Assembly: GCA_027923505.1 (NCBI GenBank)
Contig: BROI01000001.1
Location: 151,501 to 215,500 of the forward strand
DNA: 64,000 nt
DNA from: Mayamaea pseudoterrestris
Taxonomy: Eukaryota > Bacillariophyta > Bacillariophyceae > Sellaphorales > Sellaphoraceae
Direction: 5' to 3'
Part shown: positions 48,807 through 58,426 of the stretch, piece by piece
Layout of the letters: each line of letters begins with the position of its first letter
How positions within the stretch are numbered: the stretch's first letter is position 1
The notes under the pieces: generated by a model
Told to the model about the DNA's origin: nothing
What the model saw: the letters and a program-made list of their open reading frames with translations, nothing else
Database searches by the model: none
Made by a program: the position numbers and the translations under genes

Positions 48807-50603
48807 TTAAGTCGAAGGCGATGATCGCGGCAAGAACGAAAAAACATTAAACGGATTCCGTCGTAGCACCTCGTAAAACATGGACACGTCGCTCATTTGC
48901 GGTTCCGGCTCCAGAACACGAGCGGCCTCCGCCGCGCCCACCCCCGGCACACCAAGGAGTGAACCAAGAAACAATCTCTGCTGGTTCGCGGCCATGAAAC
49001 GAAGCGCTCGACTCTGCCAAGCTGGGTCAAAGGCAACCCGCGTTCGGCGAAGACCACCTACTGTATCTAGTATTGAGAATTCAACCACCATCGAGTCATC
49101 TGAATCAAAAGCCTCCAAAACCGCTTCAGAAAGTATCAAGGGACCACAAAACCCATTGCTGGGGCATAATGTCACCTTTCGAAGTGTCATGTTTCCTTTC
49201 ATATGATTGACAAGGACTCTCTCCAAATCGTCAGTCCACTCCGCAAAGATGAAACACAGCTCGTGAATGTTCCATAGGCCACTTTCCTTCAACATATACA
49301 GCATGGGCGCACTGTCACGGGTTAAGTCTGCTAGTGTTAGCTTTAAGATGAGTGGAACACTTGAGTAGGTCCGGCAAAGACTTTCAACAAAATTTTGGTC
49401 CGTGGAGTGATTGATAAATGTCCGTCCGAAATGCAGCTCCAGTGTGATCGACTCGGTCATGTCCCTTCGATCCTTTGCTTTTGAAAGCGTTCTAGTCGAT
49501 CTGCGAATTCTTGTTGTAGCTCTGCCTCTTGCGCTTGAGCTTTTGTTTGCCTCTTTCCAAGCGCGGCTTCGGCTTAATATGACGGAGTGATTGCTTACAT
49601 GCAGATTGGCTCTTCGCCAAGTCAAGATTCCTTTGCAAATAATTTCGCCAGCTATAGGGGATTCAATGGCAATGCCCCCAAAATCAAATTCCTGAAGTGA
49701 TGGACTTTCCAAGAGTAGCCTCAATGCGTGGGCGTCTGCCTCCGATGAAATGCTAATGGGCACTGTAGATGTGTGGAGAAAGTACCGGCTATCAAGAGAA
49801 CACCGAGAGAGACTCGGTAGTAAGGCGAGTGCAGCGCAAATGCTTGGCAGAGTCTCAATGGAAAGGCAAGTAACATGCACTATTTGCAACGCCTGAAGCC
49901 CACCAATGAGCTTGCAAAGACAGTGTACGTTCTCGTCGTTACAGTCCAAGTGCTTTCCGAGCGTCAACTTCAAAATTTTACTGTTCGTGAAGTTTTTGCA
50001 TATAACAGATATCAATGGTAGTGTCCTGGTGGAAAGGCCTTCGATGATAAGACTTGCTACACCCTGCAAATCACCGAGCCACTCCAGAATTTCAGTTGCG
50101 CAGGCCATAAAATCTGGTAGAGCATTATCTACCTGTATCAATCGTTCGACTTGTTCTTCAAAATTGCGAAGATCAATGCGCGCCAAGTAAATGGGCGAGC
50201 AGCATTGAATAGCCGCTGCTGCTCGAGTGAGGTACTTCTTGCGACGGCCAGGAAAGAGGGCAAGTACTACAACTATATCCGTAGTAATGTTTATTGTTTC
50301 ATGTCCATTCTCCAGCTTTAGAATTTCAGCATTCTCCAGCTTTAAAATTTCAGATTCATAATGATGTAAGGCTCCTCGCTCTCGCTGAGTAGTTTTTGAC
50401 GCAAGAATTTCCGTCTGAGCCGGCGTCAAGACTTTTCTTTTGGCTTTGTCACAACGTCGCCTCGCGGCCCACTGGCGGCCAAGTCGGAACACCATTTGGG
50501 TTAATCGAAAGCCTTTTTTTGATTGTCGGTCAGTGATGAATGTAACGTCGCAGTCAATGCGCAGCAAGCGGCAAGAGACTGCCTTTTTTGGAATAATGGC
50601 CAT
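48807..50603 (-). CDS. LRR-like (RNI-like) protein
   Basis: Intronless, 598 residues. A basic N-terminal region (RLGRQWAARRRCDKAKRKVLTPAQTEI) leads, after a short duplicated stretch (EILKLENAEILKLENGHE), to degenerate leucine-rich units from about 165 on. Typical strands are ASLIIEGLSTRTLPLISVICKNF, SKILKLTLGKHLDCNDENVHCLCKLI, ALQIVHVTCLSIETLPSICAAL, and SLQEFDFGGIAIES. The unit length is about 25-30, close to RNI-like LRRs. Ser/Arg-rich insert in the middle (KSSSARGRATTRIRRSTRTLSKAKDRR). No F-box, kinase or TM segment is visible. Diatom genomes carry many such proteins. A ligand or protein-binding role is inferred from the fold only. Confidence 0.6.
   Translation of the reverse strand: MAIIPKKAVSCRLLRIDCDVTFITDRQSKKGFRLTQMVFRLGRQWAARRRCDKAKRKVLTPAQTEILASKTTQRERGALHHYESEILKLENAEILKLENGHETINITTDIVVVLALFPGRRKKYLTRAAAAIQCCSPIYLARIDLRNFEEQVERLIQVDNALPDFMACATEILEWLGDLQGVASLIIEGLSTRTLPLISVICKNFTNSKILKLTLGKHLDCNDENVHCLCKLIGGLQALQIVHVTCLSIETLPSICAALALLPSLSRCSLDSRYFLHTSTVPISISSEADAHALRLLLESPSLQEFDFGGIAIESPIAGEIICKGILTWRRANLHVSNHSVILSRSRAWKEANKSSSARGRATTRIRRSTRTLSKAKDRRDMTESITLELHFGRTFINHSTDQNFVESLCRTYSSVPLILKLTLADLTRDSAPMLYMLKESGLWNIHELCFIFAEWTDDLERVLVNHMKGNMTLRKVTLCPSNGFCGPLILSEAVLEAFDSDDSMVVEFSILDTVGGLRRTRVAFDPAWQSRALRFMAANQQRLFLGSLLGVPGVGAAEAARVLEPEPQMSDVSMFYEVLRRNPFNVFSFLPRSSPST
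50307..50354 (-). repeat. 24-bp tandem duplication inside the LRR gene
   Basis: Units 50307-50330 and 50331-50354 differ at only a few bases and encode the repeated E-I-L-K-L-E-N. A recent in-frame slip event. Confidence 0.85.
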
Positions 50604-50642
50604 GGCTCATGGCGCTCGGAACTTTCGTGCCGTGATTCGTGA

Positions 50643-50650
50643 TGACGTCA
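50643..50650. promoter_or_regulatory. TGACGTCA (CRE-like) octamer
   Basis: Palindromic octamer 40 bp upstream of the LRR-like start (minus) and 120 bp upstream of the plastid-protein start (plus), in a 166-bp divergent promoter. Confidence 0.45.
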
Positions 50651-50769
50651 AGATCCGGACGGGATCGTAGCGGCACTCAACATCAACGTCGCGATCTTCT
50701 CCGCTCTTCGAGATCAACCATGGATAGACAGTTCTACCGTAGGCCTGACGATAAGACAAGAAGCAAAGC

Positions 50770-51237
50770 ATGAATCCTCTTCATCGCTTGGCGTTATGTC
50801 TATTTGTAATATTGTTGCCGGCCACTCAAGGCTTTTCCGTCTCGCCATCAACTACTTTTACGACGACTGCTCATTTAAGTCTTCACGAAGAGCCGTCGAG
50901 ACGTATACGCTCATATTCACTACAAGGACGTTACAATTTCGTCTTGCACGCTAGAAACGACGAGAAGAAAGATTTGGAAAACGTCAAGGTAAATCTCATT
51001 CCCGATGTTGATGCGACAACATTGACTGCCATTGGATTTGGCTTGATTGCCTTCAATTTCTTTGTACTCGGTAAGCACGAGACATGCAGCTGTGAATGCT
51101 AGTAGTTGCATCAATGATACTCTATATAGTCTTACCCTATTTGATACATATACCTAGCCAACCTGGGCGATGGAGTATTGCAGGAACACTTGCAACGGTC
51201 ATTAACAAGTCAAAGGAATAGTCGAACAAAAACCTAA
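50770..51237 (+). CDS. Small plastid-targeted membrane protein, apparent one-base loss near end
   Basis: Exon 1 (50770-51070) encodes MNPLHRLALCLFVILLPATQG followed by F-S-V-S-P-S. That is a signal peptide with the Phe context of secondary-plastid import and a Ser/Thr-rich transit part. Residues about 75-100 are VNLIPDVDATTLTAIGFGLIAFNFFVL, a single hydrophobic helix. A GTAAGC donor at 51071 and a TACCTAG acceptor ending at 51157 join G|CC, giving A-N-L-G-D-G. Read literally the frame then ends at TAA 51235-51237 with a non-conserved tail. Shifting by one base after the G-D-G codons would give a typical small-protein ending, IAGTLATVINKSKE with a TAG at 51219-51221. This suggests a deleted base or sequencing error. 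Length would be about 120 residues. Role unknown; thylakoid or envelope location is inferred. Confidence 0.65.
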
Positions 51238-51308
51238 GGCTTTGCGCTACACATGCCGCATTTTGAAACACCAATAACAATATAAACATGCTAACGTTAT
51301 CATGCTGC

Positions 51309-53066
51309 TCACTTTGGAGCTTGCATCACTTCCATTCCGCCCATGTAGGGACGTAGGACCGTCGGAACAACGACTGATCCATCCGGTCGCTGGTAATTCT
51401 CTAGCACGGCCACTAACGTACGTCCCACTGCCAACCCACTACCATTAATTGTATGACAGAGTTGCGGCTTGACTTTTTTTGGCTTCTTCGCCTTCTTGTC
51501 CGTGCCTTCGTCGTCACCAGCGGCTGGACGATACCGCAGACTCATGCGTCGCGCCTGAAAGTCGCCACAGTTGCTGCAGGATGAAATCTCGCGATATTCC
51601 TTGGCACCCGGCAGCCACACTTCCAAGTCGTAGCAGTGTCGCGCGGCAAAGCCAATGTCACCGGAACATAGGCGCATTTTGCGATAGGGCAGCTCCAGTG
51701 CCTGCAGGATGGCTTCAGCGTCCTCCGTGAGCGCTTCATGCTCGTCATTGGACGATTCCGCACTGGTAATCTTGACGAGTTCCACCTTGTGAAACTGATG
51801 CGTACGAATCAGTCCCTTTGTGTCGCGCCCGTAGCTTCCCGCTTCGGCGCGAAAGCACGGCGTGTAGGAAACATACTTGATGGGCAAGTCGCTCGCCTCC
51901 AAAATGTCGTTGCGATGCAAATTCGTCACTGGCACTTCCGCCGTGGGAATCAAAAAGGCATCCTCTCCGTTGCAGGTGTGACTGGAAGGTGAAATGGCGA
52001 ACAAGTCTTGCTCAAACTTTGGTAGTTGCGAGGTTCCTTCCAGTGCCGATCGTCCCACCACGTATGGAACAGTCACTTCCGTGTATCCCTTGTTGACATG
52101 CATGTCCATCATGAACATGGCCAGTGCGCGTTCCAGTCGCGCAATACTACCCGACAGAGCGACGAAGCGGGCGCCGGAAATCTTGACGGCAGCCTCGGCC
52201 ATGTAACCCTGCAGGTTGCTGGCAACATCGTCGTGCCAAAGTGGTTCCCAGTCGCTGCTGTCGGCTAGTGTGTTCCACTGCAGTCGCTTCGGGAGCGCCT
52301 TCACGTCGCCCCATTCCTTCACAACCACGTTACTTGTTTCGTCCTTGCCATTTGGTACCATGTCGTCGAGTAGATTGGGAACGCCTGCCAGCAAGTCGTC
52401 CATGCGCGCCTGCAGCTCAACCAGCTTGGTGTCGGCATTGCTGGCGGCGAGCGCCGCCACTTGACTCTGCTGCTTGGCTTGTTCGAGTAATGTGTCATTG
52501 TCGTTGTTTTCATTGTTGTCGTCGTTGTCACTGCCTTCTACTTTCTGTTGTTTCTGTTGAGCGGCCAGCAACTGTCCCACGGTCGCCGACGCTTGCTTGC
52601 GCTGGTGCAAGGCGTCGTCGCGCTCCATAATAAGCTGCGAGCGCTGCGCCGTGAGTTGCGACAGCTCCATGACGGCGTCCGTCGGTGCCTGGCGGCTGTG
52701 CAAGTGACTCAAGACCACATCCAAGTGCGCATCAATGGTTTTCAAATCGAGTGACAAGTCTTGTCGAGATAGTCGCTTAGTTGTAGATGTTGATGAAGCT
52801 GCATCGGTTGAAAGTGTAGCTGCTATACTTTCTGTAGTCGGATCAGTGGTGGAATGTAGCATGGACTTGATGTAAGTTGTTGGAACCAAGTAGTGGTGTC
52901 GCGACAGATGATGCAGTGACGCTGGAATGCGACAGGATCGGCTGCTAGTCGACCACGCCCGCACAACGTGTTGACGCGCCGTTGCCACCAAAAGAAACAT
53001 GGCTACAAGCTTTTTGCTGCTGTTGCAAAGGTAAGTGTAAGGTGTAGATTCCATCAGCGACTGCAT
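51309..53066 (-). CDS. Seryl-tRNA synthetase, probably organellar
   Basis: Intronless, 585 residues. A class II synthetase that charges tRNA-Ser. The N-terminal arm (about 100-220) is a coiled-coil hairpin ([37 protein letters not shown]) with an Asp/Asn-rich insert ([15 protein letters not shown]). The catalytic core (about 290-580) contains [21 protein letters not shown] (motif 1 region), [33 protein letters not shown] (motif 2) and [37 protein letters not shown] (motif 3). The Ser/Arg/Thr-rich N-terminal 80 residues with few acids indicate an organelle leader, and the first two Met codons (1 and 23) both fit. It is longer than bacterial SerRS (about 430) because of this leader and the insert. 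Confidence 0.94.
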   Translation of the reverse strand: MQSLMESTPYTYLCNSSKKLVAMFLLVATARQHVVRAWSTSSRSCRIPASLHHLSRHHYLVPTTYIKSMLHSTTDPTTESIAATLSTDAASSTSTTKRLSRQDLSLDLKTIDAHLDVVLSHLHSRQAPTDAVMELSQLTAQRSQLIMERDDALHQRKQASATVGQLLAAQQKQQKVEGSDNDDNNENNDNDTLLEQAKQQSQVAALAASNADTKLVELQARMDDLLAGVPNLLDDMVPNGKDETSNVVVKEWGDVKALPKRLQWNTLADSSDWEPLWHDDVASNLQGYMAEAAVKISGARFVALSGSIARLERALAMFMMDMHVNKGYTEVTVPYVVGRSALEGTSQLPKFEQDLFAISPSSHTCNGEDAFLIPTAEVPVTNLHRNDILEASDLPIKYVSYTPCFRAEAGSYGRDTKGLIRTHQFHKVELVKITSAESSNDEHEALTEDAEAILQALELPYRKMRLCSGDIGFAARHCYDLEVWLPGAKEYREISSCSNCGDFQARRMSLRYRPAAGDDEGTDKKAKKPKKVKPQLCHTINGSGLAVGRTLVAVLENYQRPDGSVVVPTVLRPYMGGMEVMQAPK

Positions 53067-53304
53067 GGAAATGGTCTAATGATATGGCTGCTGATCCTGT
53101 CGCGGATGAGCTGGAGCGTGTGTTTGATCGCTGCACCACTTTCCAGTATTGGTAGCTTTGTCAAGCCTTTCACAACCAAGATAGCTTTTTATTCTCGACA
53201 AGAAACGAAGCGCTCAAGAGAATGAATCAGAGTTAGATTTTTAAAGGTGTCGCCTTGTCGCTTGGTTGGTTTGTTGTTGCTTGCTTGGTTTGGACGAACG
53301 GCGC

Positions 53305-53314
53305 GCCGCGCCGC
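53305..53314 (-). promoter_or_regulatory. CGGCGCGGCG promoter 10-mer (copy 4, reverse)
   Basis: Reads CGGCGCGGCG on the minus strand. Extended match to copy 5 (GCGGCGCGGCGCGCC). Confidence 0.4.
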
Positions 53315-53347
53315 GATGACGCGTGACAAATGTCGCATCGCAACTCA

Positions 53348-53355
53348 TGACGTCA
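53348..53355. promoter_or_regulatory. TGACGTCA (CRE-like) octamer
   Basis: Palindromic bZIP-type site between the SerRS and VIT-like starts, next to the reverse GC-rich 10-mer. Confidence 0.45.
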
Positions 53356-53651
53356 TCTCATCTTGACGGACAGACGTACGCACGCAATCGGATATCGCGC
53401 GAGAAGCAAGCAGAGAACCACTGCATCCTTTGCGACTGCTTCATATATCATCGACTCTCGCGTCTGCTTCCCTTCTTGCTTAAACGAGAGTCTCTTTAGC
53501 AAAACTTTACCCCGCTAGAATTAGATCTTGGAAAGAGAGCGCTGCAAAAAGTTATTGACTCTCACGGAACGGACCCTCTCCTCATCATCGACGCCTTCGC
53601 GTATTGCCTCGATTGATACAAGCAATTCAAAATTTAGTTACAGAAATTAGA

Positions 53652-55724
53652 ATGTCAACTCCCATCAAGAATGACTTCAAGCAAGCCGCGCGTCATGTGC
53701 GGACGCCGACGGAGGAGCTCAAGCAGCAAATGCTATTCATGGTGAATCTTCAGAACGAGCAGCAGCGACAGCAATCCAGTATTGGTCGCAGCAGCAGCAA
53801 TGCAGCTATTGCTAATGACACTAACGAAACAAACGCTTCCTACAATAATCTTCTGTCACATAGTCCGACTCCATATCCAACGCTAAAGGCGTCGAACAGC
53901 AGCGGTTTGCTCAAGCAGGCGCCTCCGCCGCGCATTCCTCCGCCGCCGCAGGCAACTGCAGCATTGAACGTTACCGACAAGGACTTTTTCCTCGATCCAA
54001 CCGTGGGAACGGGAACCATGACAATCAACTTTGCAGCGACAAAGACGCAGCAGCAGCAAGATTCTCTGGAGGCCAGCCCGATTACGGTGCGACCGCCAGT
54101 GGTAACTGCTGCTGCTGCTGCTGCTGCTGCTGCGAGCCAACGTTCCGCACCCACTTCGCTAGCGGCGGCGGATGCGACGACTACGACTACGACCACCTCT
54201 TCACTGCTGCAGCTACCTTCCTCCAATCATGCGACTACCATGAATCAGTCGACTCTGAAATCGAGACGATCACTAACGGGGAATCTTAACTCGTATGGAA
54301 CGCTTGGATTGAATGCGGAAGATGACCAAGATGAAGCGATGCTGCCTTCGGCATCGGAACAGCAGCAACACGAATCCTCATTGACGCAACAGCGAGACCA
54401 GGTAGTGCAAAGTGATGCATACTACGGAGTTGCGGCTACTGCCGCAAGTGATCCGTACGCGCCCTTGCTCGCCCCGTCTGGTGCTGCGGCAACGTTAGCT
54501 GCTCCGAACATGCCCTCGTACCAGCAGCAGCAACATCACGGACACCAACAAAACGTCAACAAGCCTGCGCCGCTCCGATCCATGCCGATCCATCCTCGAC
54601 GTCGGTCGCTCTTGCATAAGCTTAGTTCCTGCTGCAACTTGAATCAATGTCGCGGACGTTTCCGTCGCAACAATTGCTCAACGAACAACATTTCCACGTC
54701 TTGCTGCAGCAGCAACAACAGTAACGAGCTGCTTCGATCTTTCTGCTACGGCGCCATTGACGGATTATTGACTGGTTCAAGCATTCTAGGAGCCTTTTAC
54801 GGACTGCAACTCTTGCCAGCGTTTGGTGCAGATGTAACGACAACGTTCACATCATCATCAGACAGCACAACAAGCACCACTCTATTACTATGTTGCTTAT
54901 CCGCCAGCGCCTGCTTGGCCGATGCCTTGTGCATGGGAGTGGGACACGTTTGGTCGACGCGAAACATGGTGGAGCATCAGGTGCGCGAGCGATCCGTCGC
55001 GCGGCGCTCGCTGCTGCAGCACCGGGCCGACGCCAAGGGACAGCTGGTGGATGTTTTGCTGCAAAAGGGCATGCTCAAGATTGATGCCATGAGTATTGCT
55101 GATACGTTGGAAGGATATCCCGACTTGTTTGTGAGTGCGTTGCTTGGTGAAGCGTTCACTGTGAATGCGTTTGGTGCGGCTGGTGGTGACGATCATGACG
55201 ACGACGACCAGTGTGATTTTCGTCCGCCCCAAGAAGTTTTCTATAGCGAGCTGGAGTATTCGAGCGACGATGCGGCGGCGGCTGCGGCGCCTACATCTGT
55301 CCTTCACGTTCCATCACACCCGCGACTCTCCGAGGCAACGTACGATGCGAGTAACTCTGTGAGTCATGCTGTTGATAGCGCGGTCAATGATGCCCGCAAG
55401 GAAGCCTTGTGCATGATGCTTGGGTTTGGTATCTTTAGTTTGGTTCCGTCGCTCGTGGTGCATGGCGTGGCGTTGATGCTTGGCGAAGGTAGCGGTGCAA
55501 ACGATGACGGCGACGTGCACGGCGGATTCAGCGTTGCTGCGCACCCGACGGTGCTAGCCATGACTGTGATTGGCAGCGTCATGTGGGTCTTGGGTGTCTG
55601 GAAGAGTCGTTTCGTGGATAGTCATTGGTTGCTCTACGCTGTTGAAACGTTGGTAGTGTGGAGCCTGTGCATGGCGTGCGCCTACTTTTGCGGAAGCTTT
55701 CTCAAGTCGGCCTTTTTGGCGTAG
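53652..55724 (+). CDS. VIT1/CCC1-like transporter with long disordered N-terminus
   Basis: Intronless, 690 residues from the ATG at 53652; the frame is open upstream but has no earlier ATG. The first 370 residues are Gln/Ala/Ser/Thr-rich, with Q runs and a nine-Ala run. The C-terminal 320 residues form a membrane domain like the vacuolar iron/manganese transporter family: FCYGAIDGLLTGSSILGAFYGLQLL (helix 1 with the D-G-L-x-T-G element), CLSASACLADALCMGVGHVWSTRNMVEHQVRERS (helix 2 and the basic loop), a cytosolic helical linker with an MLKIDAMSIADTLEGYPDLFV element, EALCMMLGFGIFSLVPSLVVHGVALML, and two more helices to the end. VIT proteins import Fe2+/Mn2+ into the vacuole. The long N-terminus is not part of the family and its role is unknown. 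Ion specificity is not readable. Confidence 0.75.
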   Translation: MSTPIKNDFKQAARHVRTPTEELKQQMLFMVNLQNEQQRQQSSIGRSSSNAAIANDTNETNASYNNLLSHSPTPYPTLKASNSSGLLKQAPPPRIPPPPQATAALNVTDKDFFLDPTVGTGTMTINFAATKTQQQQDSLEASPITVRPPVVTAAAAAAAAASQRSAPTSLAAADATTTTTTTSSLLQLPSSNHATTMNQSTLKSRRSLTGNLNSYGTLGLNAEDDQDEAMLPSASEQQQHESSLTQQRDQVVQSDAYYGVAATAASDPYAPLLAPSGAAATLAAPNMPSYQQQQHHGHQQNVNKPAPLRSMPIHPRRRSLLHKLSSCCNLNQCRGRFRRNNCSTNNISTSCCSSNNSNELLRSFCYGAIDGLLTGSSILGAFYGLQLLPAFGADVTTTFTSSSDSTTSTTLLLCCLSASACLADALCMGVGHVWSTRNMVEHQVRERSVARRSLLQHRADAKGQLVDVLLQKGMLKIDAMSIADTLEGYPDLFVSALLGEAFTVNAFGAAGGDDHDDDDQCDFRPPQEVFYSELEYSSDDAAAAAAPTSVLHVPSHPRLSEATYDASNSVSHAVDSAVNDARKEALCMMLGFGIFSLVPSLVVHGVALMLGEGSGANDDGDVHGGFSVAAHPTVLAMTVIGSVMWVLGVWKSRFVDSHWLLYAVETLVVWSLCMACAYFCGSFLKSAFLA
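54108..54134 (+). repeat. GCT triplet run (nine-Ala)
   Basis: Eight GCT and one GCG codon in the disordered N-terminal part of the VIT-like gene. Confidence 0.9.
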
Positions 55725-55960
55725 ACTACGTGAAGAAAGGTCATGACAAGTTGTCGAAATGCTCGGACTTGAACGAGACGTCTCGATAAGATACGATATG
55801 ACAGTTGATGCGCTACACTAGATAAAAATAGACTGCCTTTTCATACAATAATTCCTCCTTATATTCTTCAATCGTCTCCTTTTGCTACAAGATCCCTCCA
55901 AGTCAACGACGAATAATCCTTTACCCTCCACAACTCTTAATTTCTCGTCGTTCGCTCAGC

Positions 55961-56740
55961 TCACACCAACGTTTCAAATCGCGTTCCATCCATGACTCCT
56001 CCCCGCAAGGTTCGATTGACGAGCTTTTCAAACTGCCGCACATCCTTGCGAAAGAGCTCGGCCGCTTCATGGTTTAACGGATCATCCGGATTGGGTTCGT
56101 AAAAGAGATAAATCAATCCATAAATGACACTATTAATGTCAAGCACCGGCTTCCAATCCTCTCTCAAAATATTCAAACAAACCTTGCCTTGCAAATCAAT
56201 GTTAGGATGATAAATCTTGGTCTTGCATTCCACCTTGGGCGGCGAGTGGGGATAGTGCGGCGGAATGACAAAGGAAAAGTGATAGGTGGCCGACTTCCAG
56301 TAGCCAGAGTCGGGGCAAATTTTCACGTCAAAGTTGGTCAAGTCATTGGGATTCTTCCAAGAAACTGTAGCGACCTTGCCGCCGTCCAATTCGGCAATGT
56401 CTGATTTAATAATAATAGTCAAGACGAAATGAGCAAGACATCACCGTGACTCGACAATGTAATTCTCCTCCTTTCGCATTCTTCAAATTCATTCATTCGT
56501 ACCTTTTTGAATTCGTATTTCACCCGGCGTTCGCTTCTTGCCGCCGCTACCGTTACTAGCAGCATCCGCCGAGGCATTCTTGACCTTTTTGCCGCCGACG
56601 CCTAGCAGATTGACCTTGCCGCCATCATGGTTGGATGGTGATTCGTTGCTGCCTGCATCGTTCGCGGCTGCGGTGGACGCTGCTTCCTCCGCAGCCTTTT
56701 GAGCGGCGTCCGCTTCTCGTTTCTTCTTTAGTGCGAGCAT
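55961..56740 (-). CDS. UBC12: NEDD8-conjugating enzyme UBC12 (UBE2M-like)
   Basis: Exon 1 is 56740-56503 and exon 2 is 56400-55961; the 102-bp intron is phase 1 and splits G|AC of the Asp in RIQK-DIAEL. The product is 225 residues. UBC12 transfers NEDD8 to cullins. The E2 core matches: RIQK, then FDVKICPDSGYWKSATYHFSFVIPPHYPHSPPKVECKTKIYHPNIDLQGKVCLNILREDWKPVL with the active-site Cys in K-V-C-L-N-I-L, followed by GLIYLFYEPNPDDPLNHEAAELF. The N-tail (about 75 residues, Ala/Asn/Ser/Lys-rich) is longer than in animals (183 residues in all). The first residues MLALKKKRE replace the usual MIKLF-K motif that binds the NEDD8 E1, which is worth noting. Confidence 0.92.
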
Positions 56741-57075
56741 AATTTAATTAATTAAGAGTAAGTGATGTGATGCGATGCGATGCTCTGCAAAGAGTACCAA
56801 GCAGGTGCGCGAAACTGGCAAGTCCTCAATCGAGAGAAACTGCATCAGTCGCTTGCGGTGCGCGGCGCGGCGCGCCATGCAGTGGTTTCATGTCATGCTT
56901 TGGCGTTTGTGCTTTCGTCAGTCACACTGAGAACCGGAGCGACAATCTCGCGGCCGTCCTCGATCGAGACGTGAGATGATCCACGAGACGAATCTGTCAA
57001 TCCAATCCATCATCTAAGTTGTCATCTTGACAGCTCTACTCTACACCAGACCCTCCCAAACTACGTGCATTAAAC
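56741..57075. promoter_or_regulatory. Divergent interval, UBC12 / beta-rich protein
   Basis: 335 bp between two divergent starts, with the GC-rich 10-mer at 56863-56872. No CRE octamer here. Confidence 0.45.
56863..56872 (+). promoter_or_regulatory. CGGCGCGGCG promoter 10-mer (copy 5)
   Basis: 123 bp upstream of the UBC12 start. Extended match to the reverse copy near 53305. Confidence 0.4.
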
Positions 57076-58266
57076 ATGGAGGGAGCTATGAAAGTGTCAA
57101 CAGTTGCAATAAATTCCAGTTGCGGCAGTGGATCTAGACGAGTCGTTTCAACGCAAACACGATCCTCCTTATCCATTTGCTTCCGGCGCATCATTTTTGT
57201 CATACAATTGCTTTTGCTGCTGATGGAGACAAGTCATGCAGTAGCCAATGGCAATCGACTCAATAGCCTTCTTGGAAGAATACGAAGAGGACAGCCGGCC
57301 GATGAGGAGCTGTACTCTGGCCAAGATACGCAAGCATCCTTTGGAACGGGTCGAGAATTCAGTCTCTTTGATGCACGCGCCAGAGATAATGTAAGAGTGA
57401 CAGTACCCAAGGACGACGATCATTTTCAATTTCCCGATGAAGAATCTTCCTTTTACGAATCAATCCAAGTCAATGATAGCAGTAGCAATCGTCAAGGACA
57501 GCAAAACACGTTTACATTTCCGTCATCGTCATCTTCACGGCGATCAACAGCAACTACATCTCCACCTGCATACATTCCAGACAACAATAAACCAACAGGA
57601 AGGTCATCATCTACAAATCCCTACTTTGACTCGAGACGACGAAAACGACAACCCAAGAGCGCTCGCTCCAGCAGCAGCATGTTTTACTCGCCACTCACAG
57701 ATTGGTGGCACCAAACCATTGCTCCCAACATCAAGGCCTGGCCGCGCCTACAATGTCGCGTCGAGCCTACCACAACACTCAAAATTCGCAAAACATTCTA
57801 TCCACTCAAAACAATTGTCAAGTTTGGCGCCGACTTTAACACACAACTCGGCGTCTGGCAGTTCAAAAGTAGTTGGGAGGACGCCATTATTGGCGGCAAG
57901 CTCACGCTCATTGCCGGCCGCGAGCTGCAGCTCACCAAGAGCTGGGCGCTCAGCGTCGGCGGCGTGGACGACCTGGTGACGCGGCTGCGGTTTCGCGCGG
58001 CGGTCGATTTGCAAACGTGGAAGGCGTACGCGCGCGTCGGATTTCGGACGGAGCGACTGTCACCCATCAACGTCATGGAGGGATTCACACTAGTTAAACG
58101 ACTGCCGCTGGATGGGCACAAGGGACATGTCAAGCTGGAGGTCAAGGCGAATTTGGCGCTGCCGGAACCGGAGATTGAGTATTCGACAGAGACGCAGCGG
58201 TCGCTGATTGGTATGGGTGACATTCAAATGAACATTGAGGAGCTGAATCTGGTGTTAGATTACTAA
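57076..58266 (+). CDS. Membrane or secreted beta-rich protein, unknown
   Basis: Intronless, 396 residues. A basic N-terminus of about 35 residues precedes a hydrophobic segment (IIFVIQLLLLLMETSHAVA) that may be a signal peptide or anchor. A charged, Ser/Arg-rich middle (about 90-200) follows. Residues about 205-396 alternate polar and hydrophobic residues and look like a beta-barrel or beta-sandwich: LQCRVEPTTTLKIRKTFYPLKTIVKFGADFNTQLGVWQFKSSWEDAIIGGKLTLIAGRELQLTKSW, and so on to QMNIEELNLVLDY. This resembles uncharacterised plant and algal proteins with an outer-membrane-like fold, but I cannot name the family with certainty. Location unknown; a plastid or ER association would be possible. 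Confidence 0.65.
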   Translation: MEGAMKVSTVAINSSCGSGSRRVVSTQTRSSLSICFRRIIFVIQLLLLLMETSHAVANGNRLNSLLGRIRRGQPADEELYSGQDTQASFGTGREFSLFDARARDNVRVTVPKDDDHFQFPDEESSFYESIQVNDSSSNRQGQQNTFTFPSSSSSRRSTATTSPPAYIPDNNKPTGRSSSTNPYFDSRRRKRQPKSARSSSSMFYSPLTDWWHQTIAPNIKAWPRLQCRVEPTTTLKIRKTFYPLKTIVKFGADFNTQLGVWQFKSSWEDAIIGGKLTLIAGRELQLTKSWALSVGGVDDLVTRLRFRAAVDLQTWKAYARVGFRTERLSPINVMEGFTLVKRLPLDGHKGHVKLEVKANLALPEPEIEYSTETQRSLIGMGDIQMNIEELNLVLDY

Positions 58267-58426
58267 CAGAGTTTGGCGGCAACTTGTGAAGAAGTTTGCG
58301 TCGTACGAGGAAGAGGGTAATAAACACCATTAATGCTATGAATTTTTTAACGTGTATTCTAATTATTGTTTCGTGTAGAGCCCAAAAATATGTAAGCGAC
58401 GCGATCAGCCCCCATGACACGAGATG

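Larger units (their letters stand above)
53067..53651. promoter_or_regulatory. Divergent interval, SerRS / VIT-like gene
   Basis: A 585-bp interval that carries a copy of the GC-rich 10-mer (53305-53314, minus orientation) and a CRE octamer (53348-53355) 33 bp away. This is nearly the same spacing as in the prohibitin/PhyH promoter. Confidence 0.5.
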
